Source: CAYLYP01 sp964387795 (GTDB lineage Bacteria > Bacteroidota > Bacteroidia > Bacteroidales > UBA7960). From it: DNA of 64,000 nt. How positions within the stretch are numbered: position 1 is the first letter of the stretch; each line of letters starts with the position of its first letter. The stretch spans positions 1-64,000 of the forward strand of contig CAYLYP010000006.1 of the NCBI GenBank assembly GCA_964387795.1, in the 5' to 3' direction. Position numbers and translations under genes: made by a program. This document shows positions 18,551 through 26,779 of this stretch, piece by piece. Below the pieces are notes generated by a model that saw only the letters and a list, made by a program, of their open reading frames with translations, ran no database searches and had not been told where the DNA came from.

Positions 18551-19918
18551 ATGATGGCGAATGATTTAAGAAAAAACAATAAAAACAGTAAAGATAGGTT
18601 TCCATCTTATCGAAAGCTAAAAAAATATTTAAGTATGAAGAACAAAAAACGTATTGTAATGATGCTTTCAGGAACAATGTTTTCCCTGTTTGTATTAGGT
18701 TCGGTAATTCATTATTTTGAGTTGTTCAGAAGTGCAGATTCGGAGGAAAATAATGTTGAGGCACCAAAGCCCAGTTTTGATGAATACGGCATTCAGGAAG
18801 GAATATATTCTATTGAGCCCAGGGTAGTCCAAAAAAACCAGACGCTCTCAAACATGTTTTCAGATTTTGATTTGGGAGACACAAGTCTGGATAAAATCAT
18901 TCATTCTATACGTCAGTTCTTCGATCCACGCAGGATACGTTCAGGCAACAGTTATTATTGTTATTATCAGGAAGACAGCCTGAATCCCCAATTGGCATAT
19001 TTTGTTTATGATATCTCTTCAATAAACTATCTGAAAGTTGATCTCACTGATTCTTTAAATGTCCACCTTGGCGAAAAAGAAGTTACTTCAATAGAGAAAG
19101 CATCATCCGGCATTATAACATCTTCCTTATGGAATACCATGATGGAAAACAACCTGAATGCCGACCTTGCAGTAAAATTATCTGAGGTTTTGGCTTGGGA
19201 AGTTGACTTCTATCGCATCCAGAAAGGCGACCGTTTTAAAGTCCTGTATTATGAGAATTATGTTGGTGAAGAAAGCGTTGGTGTTGATCGTATTGATGCT
19301 GTTTATTTTGTTCACCAGGATCGTGAAATCTCAGGCTATCATTTTAAGAAGGATACAATAGATGGATTTTTTAACCCACAGGGCGAAAGTCTTAGGAAAG
19401 TATTTTTAAAAGCACCCCTTAAGTTTGGACGTATCACATCCGGCTTTTCTCACAACCGCTTTCATCCAGTATTGAAGTATAACCGTCCACATTATGGGAC
19501 AGATTACGCAGCCCCTATTGGCACCCCTATAATGGCAGTTGGAGATGGGGTTGTTACCGAAGCACGTAATGGTGGGGGCAATGGTAATTTTGTCCGTATC
19601 AGGCACAACTCTGTATATGAAACACAGTATTTGCACATGTCGGGATTTGCTCAGGGCATAAAGCCTGGAACACGTGTCATTCAGGGCGAAATCATTGGGT
19701 ATGTTGGACAAACTGGACTGGCTACAGGTCCTCATGTGTGTTTCCGCTTCTGGAAAAACGGGAAGCAGGTAAACCACCTGGCTGAAAAATTCCCTTCTGC
19801 CGATCCTCTTAGACCTGAATATATGGATGCATTCAAAATGCTTAAAGACTCATTGGATCAAAAGATGAACAAACTGGTCTTTAAATCTGAAATTGAGCTA
19901 CAGGCAAAACTTAACTGA
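18551..19918 (+). CDS. Membrane-anchored M23 (LytM) peptidase-family protein with altered zinc ligand
   Basis: A product of 455 residues from the ATG at 18551 (a GTG six bases earlier is an alternative). It has a basic cytoplasmic tail, one membrane helix (about 36-58), a periplasmic linker/NlpD-like region and a C-terminal M23 domain (about 290-420). Visible motifs are HYGTDYA (first zinc His and Asp) and YLHMSG (catalytic His). The usual HxH of GPHLHFE reads GPHVCFRF, so the last zinc ligand is Cys. Cys can bind zinc, so activity is not excluded, but a non-catalytic activator role (EnvC/NlpD-like) is also possible. M23 enzymes cut peptidoglycan cross-bridges. A terminator hairpin follows within the repeat at 19951-20075. 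Confidence 0.88.
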   Translation: MMANDLRKNNKNSKDRFPSYRKLKKYLSMKNKKRIVMMLSGTMFSLFVLGSVIHYFELFRSADSEENNVEAPKPSFDEYGIQEGIYSIEPRVVQKNQTLSNMFSDFDLGDTSLDKIIHSIRQFFDPRRIRSGNSYYCYYQEDSLNPQLAYFVYDISSINYLKVDLTDSLNVHLGEKEVTSIEKASSGIITSSLWNTMMENNLNADLAVKLSEVLAWEVDFYRIQKGDRFKVLYYENYVGEESVGVDRIDAVYFVHQDREISGYHFKKDTIDGFFNPQGESLRKVFLKAPLKFGRITSGFSHNRFHPVLKYNRPHYGTDYAAPIGTPIMAVGDGVVTEARNGGGNGNFVRIRHNSVYETQYLHMSGFAQGIKPGTRVIQGEIIGYVGQTGLATGPHVCFRFWKNGKQVNHLAEKFPSADPLRPEYMDAFKMLKDSLDQKMNKLVFKSEIELQAKLN

Positions 19919-19950
19919 TTTGTTTCAGAAAATTAACCAGGGATTAAGCA

Positions 19951-20075
19951 GGCTCTGCTGAAATAAACCTACACTTTAAAATCATTTACCCGGGACCTTA
20001 CACATAAAAGTAATGTCCCGGGTTTTTTTATCAGGTTCTGGTATGGATGGTTAATGTCTATTTTTCAGCAGACCC
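19951..20075. repeat. 125-bp terminal-inverted-repeat element carrying a terminator
   Basis: The ends GGCTCTGCTGAAATA (19951-19965) and TATTTTTCAGCAGACCC (ending 20075) are nearly the terminal repeats of the 225-bp elements, but the interior is unrelated. It contains the terminator hairpin at 19988-20030. No target duplication is visible (TAAGCA left, TGTTTA right). It may be a second, shorter family or an old deletion derivative mobilised by the same transposase. Confidence 0.6.
19988..20030 (+). terminator. Rho-independent terminator downstream of the M23 gene
   Basis: ACCCGGGACcTTAC (19988-20001) pairs with GTAAtGTCCCGGGT (20010-20023) with one mismatch and an 8-nt loop, followed by seven T. 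It is the first strong terminator after the M23 stop codon, and it lies entirely inside the 125-bp inverted-repeat element. Confidence 0.88.
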
Positions 20076-20110
20076 TGTTTAAAGTTATAAAAAAGAGATA
20101 CCATGGTAAG

Positions 20111-20204
20111 GGTTGAGCCGGGGTTGAGCCGGGGTTGAGCCGGGGTTGAGCCGGGTTTGAGCCGGGTTTAACCCGACTCAAGCCCGGCTCAGGTCCGTCT
20201 GAGG
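20111..20204. repeat. 11-bp-period palindromic array (copy 2)
   Basis: Four perfect tandem GGTTGAGCCGG units (20111-20154), then GTTTGAGCCGG, GTTTAACCCGA, CTCAAGCCCGG, CTCAGGTCCGT and CTGAGG. The array keeps an exact 11-bp period while turning into its own complement, so it folds into a long hairpin. The flanks TACCAT (20099-20104) and ATGGTA (20212-20217) extend the symmetry. It is related in unit and design to the array at 576-680, and lies upstream of the TetR operon promoter. Confidence 0.82.
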
Positions 20205-20323
20205 TATGTCGATGGTAAATACCTAAAGTCTTGTTGGTTATGAGTTCTGATAATTTTTTAGTATTGACTTAGACTTAAGATAATTATCATTAATCAATGA
20301 ATTAGCTTTATTTAACAGTATTA

Positions 20324-20356
20324 TTTGGATTATTCATTTAATGTTATCTATATTTG
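20324..20356 (+). promoter_or_regulatory. Promoter of the TetR/MMPL operon
   Basis: TTTG at 20324-20327, a 21-bp spacer, and TATATTTG at 20349-20356. This matches the Bacteroidota -33/-7 consensus at all 12 positions, with transcription predicted to start near 20363 and a leader of about 147 nt. Confidence 0.7.
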
Positions 20357-20378
20357 CACAATAAGACACAAAGTGTGC
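20356..20378 (+). promoter_or_regulatory. Candidate TetR operator
   Basis: The arms GCACA (20356-20360) and TGTGC (20374-20378) frame an inner palindrome ACAC-AAA-GTGT (20366-20376). The site covers the last base of the -7 box and the predicted transcription start. An operator there would let the TetR protein encoded next repress its own operon. Inferred from symmetry and position only. Confidence 0.4.
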
Positions 20379-20509
20379 AGGTGGGTTAAGGCTTGGTTGT
20401 TTCTTTCTTTGTATTAGAAGATTTGGATATTTGCCTTTTGGTTTTTTTAAAAACTTTAAGCATAATAGAAGCAAAGAAAAGCCTTAGAATAAAAAGTAAT
20501 TACAAATAG

Positions 20510-21088
20510 ATGAATACTAAGGATACCATCATTGATGAAGCCAGAAAGGTTTTTGAGAAATTCGGTTTCAACAAGACCTCAATGGCCGATATTGCCCTGG
20601 CAGCCCGCAAGGGCCGGAGGACTTTATATACTTATTTCACGAATAAGGAGGAAGTATTTAAAGCAGTTATTGATACAGAAGTAAATAACCTTGCAGAAAG
20701 GCTTAAAGAGATTGTTTACAGCAAAATGCCAGTGGATCAAAAACTAAGGTTATACCTTCATACAAGGATGAAAATGCTTAGGGAGTTAACTGTGTATTAC
20801 AGTGCGCTTCGTGAAGACTTTATAAATAATCTTGGACTCATAGAAGGGCTTCGGAGAGAAAAGGATAAAATCGAGGAAGGTATAATTAAAGAAATGCTTG
20901 ATGAAGGGATAAGGGATCGGTTGTTTTCAATAGGCGATACTTTACTTATAAGCAAGTCAATAGTTGTAGCGATGAAGGGTTTTGAGATGCCAATATTTAT
21001 GGGAGATGAAGACTATGACTTTGATGAGCTGATAAATCCCATGATAGAGTTGTTTTTTAAAGGAGTGATGGTAAAACAGGATTCATAA
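20510..21088 (+). CDS. TetR/AcrR-family transcriptional regulator
   Basis: A 192-residue protein with an N-terminal TetR-type helix-turn-helix (about residues 6-52: ARKVFEKFGFNKTSMADIA...GRRTLYTYFTNKEEVF) and an all-helical ligand-binding C-terminus that I cannot match to a known effector class. It is the first gene of a run with an MMPL exporter, a LolA-like protein and an outer-membrane protein (11-bp gap to the exporter). It is the likely local repressor of that operon, through the candidate operator at 20356-20378. Confidence 0.9.
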   Translation: MNTKDTIIDEARKVFEKFGFNKTSMADIALAARKGRRTLYTYFTNKEEVFKAVIDTEVNNLAERLKEIVYSKMPVDQKLRLYLHTRMKMLRELTVYYSALREDFINNLGLIEGLRREKDKIEEGIIKEMLDEGIRDRLFSIGDTLLISKSIVVAMKGFEMPIFMGDEDYDFDELINPMIELFFKGVMVKQDS

Positions 21089-21099
21089 AATTGTAGGAT

Positions 21100-23373
21100 A
21101 TGGAAAAATTCGCAATGTTTGTTCAAAAGCTCAGGTATGCAATCCTGACGGTGGTGTTGGTTCTTACACTTTTTTTTGGGTATTTTATAAAAGACCTGAA
21201 GGTGAATGCAGATGTTCTGGGTTATTTGCCCAAGGATGATGTTGCAGCCAACCTGTTTAATGATATTGGTAAGGATTATGGGGGTAATGAAACAGTTATC
21301 ATAGGTCTTGAATGTAAGGATGTTTTTACGGCCCCGATGCTCAACAAGGTAAAAGAGATGACCGACAGTGTCAGGGCAGTGAAAGGTATTGGTTATGTTA
21401 CCAGCCTGACAAATATTATCGATATAAAAACAACGGAGTATGGTTTAGAGATTGGTCGTTTGGTTGATGAATATGAGATCCCGGAAGAAAAGGAAGCATT
21501 GGAGGCATTAAGGGCTTATGCTTTATCAAAGGATATGTACCGCGATAATCTGGTATCGGAAGATTCAAAGGCAACATTAATTGTAGCAAAGATACTGAAT
21601 GGTTCGGAGCGGGAAGAGGTTGTGAAAGCAATCAGGGAAAAGCTTTCATCTGTTCCTTTTGAAGGAAAAGTTTATTATGGAGGGATGCCGGTTACTTTAG
21701 GTGAGCTGAGCAAAGTCATTGTTCATGATGTGATGATGGTTGCACCTATTGCTTTTCTATTAATAAGTCTCTGTTTGTTTCTGGGTTTCAGAAATGCGAG
21801 AGGGGTAATACTTCCAATGTTATCGGTATTGATTGCAATTGTATGGACAATGGGATTGATAGGTCTGTTAGGGTATTCTATTACGCTGATGACAAATGTG
21901 ATACCGGTTGTGCTAATTGCAGTTGGCAGTGCTTACGCCATACATGTTGTAAACCGTATTAATGAAGAAATAAAAACAGATCCTGATAAGGCCATTATCA
22001 GGGCAATGACTTATGTGACCATTCCTGTAATATTGGCTTCATTAACAACAATATTTGGCTTTTTGTCTTTCATTGCAGGCTCATATCTTACAATGATCCA
22101 GGAGTTTGGAATATTTGCTGCAATAGGGATATTCTTTTCTTTGTTATTGGCAGTAAGCTTTGTTCCGGCAGTGATATCCGTATTCAGGATTGACAGCAAA
22201 AAGGTTCAGGAGAAGCAAAAGGGCAATAAACTTCTTGACCGTTTTACAAGCCTGATTGAAAACTTTGTTTTTAAATCGCAGAGAAGCATCCTTCTTGCAT
22301 GGGCGTTGATTATTGCACTATGTGTTTATGGGATTACACAAATTGAAAGAAGGGTCGATCTGGTTGACTACTTTAAAAAGGATAATATCGTTCAGCAAAG
22401 CGAAGGCCTGTTAAGGTCAAAGTTCAACGGGAGCATGCCACTATATATGCATGTAAAAGGGGATATCCAAAGCCCTGAAGTGTTGAATGCCATGAAGGCA
22501 GCGCAGGATTTTATGGAGAGTTATGAATTTATCCCCTATAGCCAATCGGTAGCTGATTTGGTAGCCCAGATGAATGAGGCCATGGGCGAAGAGAAAGCAA
22601 TACCTGACAGCAAAGAGAAGGTGCAACAATTGTGGTTGATGATAGAGGGGCAGGAAATCATGGAACAATTGGTGAATTATGACCTGGATGAGGCAGTGAT
22701 AATGGGACAGGTAAACAGTTCGGACCTGGAAGTGCTCAATGAAATAGAGGCTTCATTTTCAAAGTATGTGAAAGAAAACAGCACTGACAATTGCCGGATG
22801 GAGTTTACAGGGATTCCGTTAATGCTAAAAAGGCTTGATAATAGTATTGTGAAGAGCCAGTTTTACAGCCTGATACTTGCAATTATTTTGGTGGTGCTGT
22901 TGGTAAGTGCATTGCAAAAAAGCATCGTCAAAGGGCTTTTGGCTATTATCCCGGTATTGGTGACCCTTGTTGCATTATTTGGGTTTATGGGATTAACAGG
23001 TGTTCCACTTGATATAGCAACAGTTCTTTCGGGAAGTGTCACCATAGGGATAGGGATTGATTATGCGATACACTTTATCTCCTGTTTTGGGGACGAATAT
23101 CAAAGGAGCCAGGATATCAGGGAGAGTATTCGTTCGGCAATAAAAATCAGTGGCAGGGCGATATTGATAAATGTGGTGTCAGTAACAGCAGGATTTGCAG
23201 TATTGATGTTTTCCGACCTTGTCCCGTTACAAAGGTTTGGTTCATTGTTGGCAGTAACAATGTTGATGTCAGCCATGGCAGCACTGACACTTTTGCCAAT
23301 AACAATATTGTTTACAGGCAAAAGTCTTGGTAAGGTATTCAGGCTTAAAGTAAAGTCTGATAAACGGGGATAA
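21100..23373 (+). CDS. MMPL-family RND transporter
   Basis: A 757-residue inner-membrane transporter built as two similar halves. In each, one helix (about 12-30 and 400-420) is followed by a periplasmic domain (about 35-205 and 425-590) and then a block of five or six helices (about 208-365 and 590-745). The second half carries the GIGIDYAIHFIS signature of MMPL/patched-like permeases, and the first half has the parallel AVGSAYAIHVVNRINEE. MMPL proteins move lipids or other hydrophobic compounds using the proton gradient. Its neighbours, a LolA-like protein and an outer-membrane protein, suggest export of a lipid or lipoprotein-like substrate to the outer membrane. That role is inferred from context and resembles the hopanoid exporter HpnN. 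Confidence 0.9.
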   Translation: MEKFAMFVQKLRYAILTVVLVLTLFFGYFIKDLKVNADVLGYLPKDDVAANLFNDIGKDYGGNETVIIGLECKDVFTAPMLNKVKEMTDSVRAVKGIGYVTSLTNIIDIKTTEYGLEIGRLVDEYEIPEEKEALEALRAYALSKDMYRDNLVSEDSKATLIVAKILNGSEREEVVKAIREKLSSVPFEGKVYYGGMPVTLGELSKVIVHDVMMVAPIAFLLISLCLFLGFRNARGVILPMLSVLIAIVWTMGLIGLLGYSITLMTNVIPVVLIAVGSAYAIHVVNRINEEIKTDPDKAIIRAMTYVTIPVILASLTTIFGFLSFIAGSYLTMIQEFGIFAAIGIFFSLLLAVSFVPAVISVFRIDSKKVQEKQKGNKLLDRFTSLIENFVFKSQRSILLAWALIIALCVYGITQIERRVDLVDYFKKDNIVQQSEGLLRSKFNGSMPLYMHVKGDIQSPEVLNAMKAAQDFMESYEFIPYSQSVADLVAQMNEAMGEEKAIPDSKEKVQQLWLMIEGQEIMEQLVNYDLDEAVIMGQVNSSDLEVLNEIEASFSKYVKENSTDNCRMEFTGIPLMLKRLDNSIVKSQFYSLILAIILVVLLVSALQKSIVKGLLAIIPVLVTLVALFGFMGLTGVPLDIATVLSGSVTIGIGIDYAIHFISCFGDEYQRSQDIRESIRSAIKISGRAILINVVSVTAGFAVLMFSDLVPLQRFGSLLAVTMLMSAMAALTLLPITILFTGKSLGKVFRLKVKSDKRG

Positions 23374-23460
23374 TAGACAGTAAATAAAGCCAGGATTGGA
23401 AGTGACAAGAATAATCCATTCATGCAAAAAACAAAGGACAAACACTAAAAATAAATAGAG

Positions 23461-24201
23461 ATGAAACGAGTAAGTATTTTTTCAGTCGTATGCTTGCTGA
23501 CGTTTGTAGGGATGTCAGAATTAAAAGCCCAGGATGCACAGGAGATCCTGAAAAAGATTGACAAGGTTTTATTTGAGGCCAAAGATCAGACAGGAGAAGT
23601 AAAGATGATATTAATTGACCGCAATGGGAAAGAAAAGGTCAGGGAGGCAAAGGTATGGCAGAAAGGAAAGGACAAACGTTTGTTCCGTTTTACGTCACCT
23701 GCCTCTGAAGCAGGAGTAGCTTTTCTATCCCTGCCTGATGAAGTGATGTATTTATATATGCCTGCCTATGAAAAAGAGCGGCGCATTGCATCACATGTAA
23801 AAAACCAGCCTTTTGCCGGCACTGATTTCTCCTATGATGATATGGAGTCTGTTGAGTATGAGAAAAAATACACAGCAAAAAAGCTTAGTGAGACAACAAG
23901 CTATTGGCTGTTAGAACTAACACCACTTCCAGGGACTAAAACCGATTTTTCAAAAATTGAAGTGAGGGTAAATAAACAGTATTACTATCCCGAATATATG
24001 GAGAGCTTTGACAAAGCAGGAAATAAGGTAAAGACTGTTGAGAATACTTTTGCTAAGGAAGGTAAATACTGGTATCCAAAAGAGATCAGGATGACAGATT
24101 TGAAAAAGAAGCATACTACAAGGATGATAATGACAAAGGTGGTTTTTGACAGTAACCTGAATGATCAGGTTTTTACAGTAAGAAACCTTACAACGTTTTA
24201 G
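23461..24201 (+). CDS. LolA-like outer membrane lipoprotein-sorting family protein
   Basis: A 246-residue periplasmic protein with a signal peptide (about 1-23, ending ELKAQ). The remainder is beta-rich and matches the LolA/LolB-like fold used to shield acyl chains: EVKMILIDRNGKEKVREAKVWQKGKDKRLFRFTSPASEAGVAFL early and YPKEIRMTDLKKKHTTRM late. Family members are annotated as outer-membrane lipoprotein-sorting proteins. Many lie next to MMPL exporters and probably carry the exporter's lipid cargo across the periplasm rather than general lipoproteins. It lies 87 bp after the MMPL gene and 30 bp before the outer-membrane protein gene, most likely in one operon. Confidence 0.85.
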   Translation: MKRVSIFSVVCLLTFVGMSELKAQDAQEILKKIDKVLFEAKDQTGEVKMILIDRNGKEKVREAKVWQKGKDKRLFRFTSPASEAGVAFLSLPDEVMYLYMPAYEKERRIASHVKNQPFAGTDFSYDDMESVEYEKKYTAKKLSETTSYWLLELTPLPGTKTDFSKIEVRVNKQYYYPEYMESFDKAGNKVKTVENTFAKEGKYWYPKEIRMTDLKKKHTTRMIMTKVVFDSNLNDQVFTVRNLTTF

Positions 24202-24231
24202 GATTAGATGATAAAAAAAAACTGAAGCAAT

Positions 24232-25596
24232 ATGAAACGGATTATTTGTATCGTGCTATGTGTTATGCTGGCAAATATTGCCGGGGCACAGGAAGAAAGC
24301 AGGCCATTATTAAGGGGTGAGTTTCTGACAGATCAACGTTTGCTGATGAATGAAGACCATAGTTGGGCATGGTCGGAAAACCGTCTTGACCTGAAGCTGG
24401 AAAAGCGCCAGGGAAAGCTAAAGTTCTACAGCAATATCTGGCTTCGTCATCTGGGCGGTGCAGGAGTTCAAACAGTATCAGGCTTGTATTCGAAGGATCA
24501 GATAAATCCCTGGAACCTTGATTTACGGGAAGCTTATGCTGAGGTTAATGGTTTCTTGGCTGAGAACCTGGACTTGAAAATAGGCCGGCAGCGTATTGCA
24601 TGGGGAACAGCCGATAAGTTTAACCCAACTGATAACATTAATCCCTATGATTTTGAAGATCTTTTTGATTTTGGGAGGCATCAGGGTTCCGAAGCCATAA
24701 ACCTCATAATGCATTTTGGTGAGCAATCGTCGCTTCAGGGTGTTTATGTCCCGTTTTTCCGCCCGTCGAACCTTCCGTTAGGTGTGTTTTCGGGAGTCCT
24801 GACAATGCCTATGATAATGCCGGAGGGCTTAACAGTTTCGGGTATTGAAGATAAGCTTGATATGCCTGCATACAATTTTTCAGAAGGGGCATCAGCAGGA
24901 CTAAGGTTTAAAACATTTCTAAAAGGCTTTGATTTTTCATTAAGCTATCTGTATGGGCGAGACGGCCTTCCCTTGTTAACATCTGTCACATTTGTACCAA
25001 CAATGACATTACCGAATGTGAATCTTGAGACAGAATTTTGTTTTCCACGTATGCATATTATTGGGGCAGATATGGCTGGGAGCATTGGTAGTGTAGGTGT
25101 ATGGGCAGAGGCCGCAGTTTTTGTGCCAGAGAAGGAAATTCACCAACGAACCGATTTAAGCCTGATTTATCCGGCTTTACCTGTTCCAATGGTTATGGAT
25201 ACCATCACATTGTCAAAAGACCCCTGGTTGAAGCTTGCCATAGGTGCTGATTATACTTTTCACAACGGGGCATACTTAAATGTTCAGTATTTAAGAGGTT
25301 TTATCCATGAGCGAGGTCAGGGCAATATGAATGATTACCTGTTGCTGTCACTTGAAAAAGGATTTTTCAATGGAGAATTGGTATTTCGCCCTTTGGCAGG
25401 AAGTATTTCAGTAACAGACATGGAAGCAGTGTCAGATAATTATGCGGTTTTTTATACACCCGAAATAATATATAAAGGCATAGATAACTTCCAGATTGGT
25501 TTTGGGGCGTATATTTTTGAGGGAAAAGGAACAGGCATATTTGCAGGCCTGAATGAGCTGGATATGCTTCAACTTAAAGCAAAATTGAATTTTTGA
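24232..25596 (+). CDS. Outer-membrane beta-barrel protein (DUF1302-like)
   Basis: A 454-residue protein with a signal peptide (about 1-19, MKRIICIVLCVMLANIAGAQ) and alternating beta-strand pattern throughout. The segment LKIGRQRIAWGTADKFNPTDNINPYDFEDLF resembles the RIxWG..DxFNPTDxxNPRD signature of DUF1302-type porins found next to MMPL exporters in Gram-negative bacteria. The C-terminus ends LKAKLNF with the terminal aromatic typical of outer-membrane barrels. It is probably the outer-membrane part of the export system encoded upstream, and its cargo is unknown. A terminator follows at 25638-25673. Confidence 0.8.
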   Translation: MKRIICIVLCVMLANIAGAQEESRPLLRGEFLTDQRLLMNEDHSWAWSENRLDLKLEKRQGKLKFYSNIWLRHLGGAGVQTVSGLYSKDQINPWNLDLREAYAEVNGFLAENLDLKIGRQRIAWGTADKFNPTDNINPYDFEDLFDFGRHQGSEAINLIMHFGEQSSLQGVYVPFFRPSNLPLGVFSGVLTMPMIMPEGLTVSGIEDKLDMPAYNFSEGASAGLRFKTFLKGFDFSLSYLYGRDGLPLLTSVTFVPTMTLPNVNLETEFCFPRMHIIGADMAGSIGSVGVWAEAAVFVPEKEIHQRTDLSLIYPALPVPMVMDTITLSKDPWLKLAIGADYTFHNGAYLNVQYLRGFIHERGQGNMNDYLLLSLEKGFFNGELVFRPLAGSISVTDMEAVSDNYAVFYTPEIIYKGIDNFQIGFGAYIFEGKGTGIFAGLNELDMLQLKAKLNF

Positions 25597-25637
25597 TTTC
25601 TTTTTGAAGCACATAAGGCATTTTTAAGTTAAATTTG

Positions 25638-25673
25638 AAGTCCGTTATTCCATAGAAGAAACGGACTTTTTTA
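25638..25673 (+). terminator. Terminator of the TetR/MMPL operon
   Basis: AAGTCCGTT (25638-25646) pairs with AACGGACTT (25660-25668) across a 13-nt loop, followed by TTTT. It closes the four-gene operon 42 bp past the last stop codon. Confidence 0.85.
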
Positions 25674-25705
25674 TTTACCAAATTAATCCAAGATTTAACA
25701 GAACG

Positions 25706-26743
25706 ATGGACAATAAACCTTTGCTTTTGCTAACAAAAGTTGTAGTAATAATGATATTAGCAGGAAGTTTACTCATATCCTGTAAGGATAAGAATAGTCA
25801 AACAAAACAGGAAGAAGAGAAGGATTCCCTGACAGTAAAAATTGAGCAGCTTGACTGGAAGATAAAGGAAGACAGTAAAAATGCGGAATTGTATCACCAA
25901 AGGGCTAAACTTTTATTAGAAAAAGGCCAGGTAAGCAAAGCTTTTGTTGATATAAGTGAGGCCATGGAGCTTGATAACAAAAATATTGAATACTTTATTA
26001 CCTTGTCAGATATATACCGTGCGATGGGTGATTATCAAAAAGCTTCGCAGGCTGCTTCCAGGGTAACACTATCTGAGCCCAATAATGCAACTGCATTTTT
26101 AAAACTTGGAGAGATTCATTTGTTAATGCAGGATTATCAGCGGGCATTTTTGAATATCAATCATTCCATTGAGATAGAGCAAAACAATCCAAAGGCATAT
26201 TTTGCGAGGGCATTGGCTTTACTTGAAATAGAAGATACAACAAATGCTGTGATAGCTTTAAGGGTTGCAGTTGATTATGACCCTGATTTTTTTGAGGCAT
26301 ATTATAACCTGGCACATGTTCATGCAATAAGGCACGACCGCCTGGCAATAGATTATGCTCAGGCAGCCATTGATTTAAAGCCAGATGATTTAAGGGCAAT
26401 ATATTTATTGGCGATGTTTTATCAGGAGCATGGAGAGGCAGAAAAAGCAATCCCACTTTATGAGCGTATGTTGAAAATCAACCCTGAGGAAGTTTATGCA
26501 ACCTATAATATTGGCTATACTTATATGGTTTACCTTGACCAACCTGAAAAAGCAATAAGCTGGTTTGAAAAAGCAATAAGCATTAATCCGGAATATATAG
26601 AAGCCTATTATAACCTGGGTGTTGCATACGAACTTTCGGGAGATAAAGAAAAGGCAAGGGCCCAGTTTCAATTGACCCTTGAAAAGAAGCCAAATTATGA
26701 GTTGGCAATAGATGGCCTTAACAGGTTAGACAAAAAGAAATAA
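25706..26743 (+). CDS. TPR-repeat lipoprotein
   Basis: A 345-residue lipoprotein (signal peptide with lipobox LLISCKD near residues 22-28). The mature part is a chain of about eight tetratricopeptide repeats from residue 55 to the end. Clear examples are AYFARALALLEIEDTTNAVIAL, EAYYNLAHVHAIRHDRLAIDYAQAAI and EAYYNLGVAYELSGDKEKARAQFQ. Such proteins act as protein-protein scaffolds in the periplasm. No specific partner can be named. It ends 36 bp before the S9 peptidase start and may be cotranscribed with it. Confidence 0.85.
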   Translation: MDNKPLLLLTKVVVIMILAGSLLISCKDKNSQTKQEEEKDSLTVKIEQLDWKIKEDSKNAELYHQRAKLLLEKGQVSKAFVDISEAMELDNKNIEYFITLSDIYRAMGDYQKASQAASRVTLSEPNNATAFLKLGEIHLLMQDYQRAFLNINHSIEIEQNNPKAYFARALALLEIEDTTNAVIALRVAVDYDPDFFEAYYNLAHVHAIRHDRLAIDYAQAAIDLKPDDLRAIYLLAMFYQEHGEAEKAIPLYERMLKINPEEVYATYNIGYTYMVYLDQPEKAISWFEKAISINPEYIEAYYNLGVAYELSGDKEKARAQFQLTLEKKPNYELAIDGLNRLDKKK

Positions 26744-26779
26744 GAGCGTTTTATTTGTTCACAAAAAAACTAACAACAG

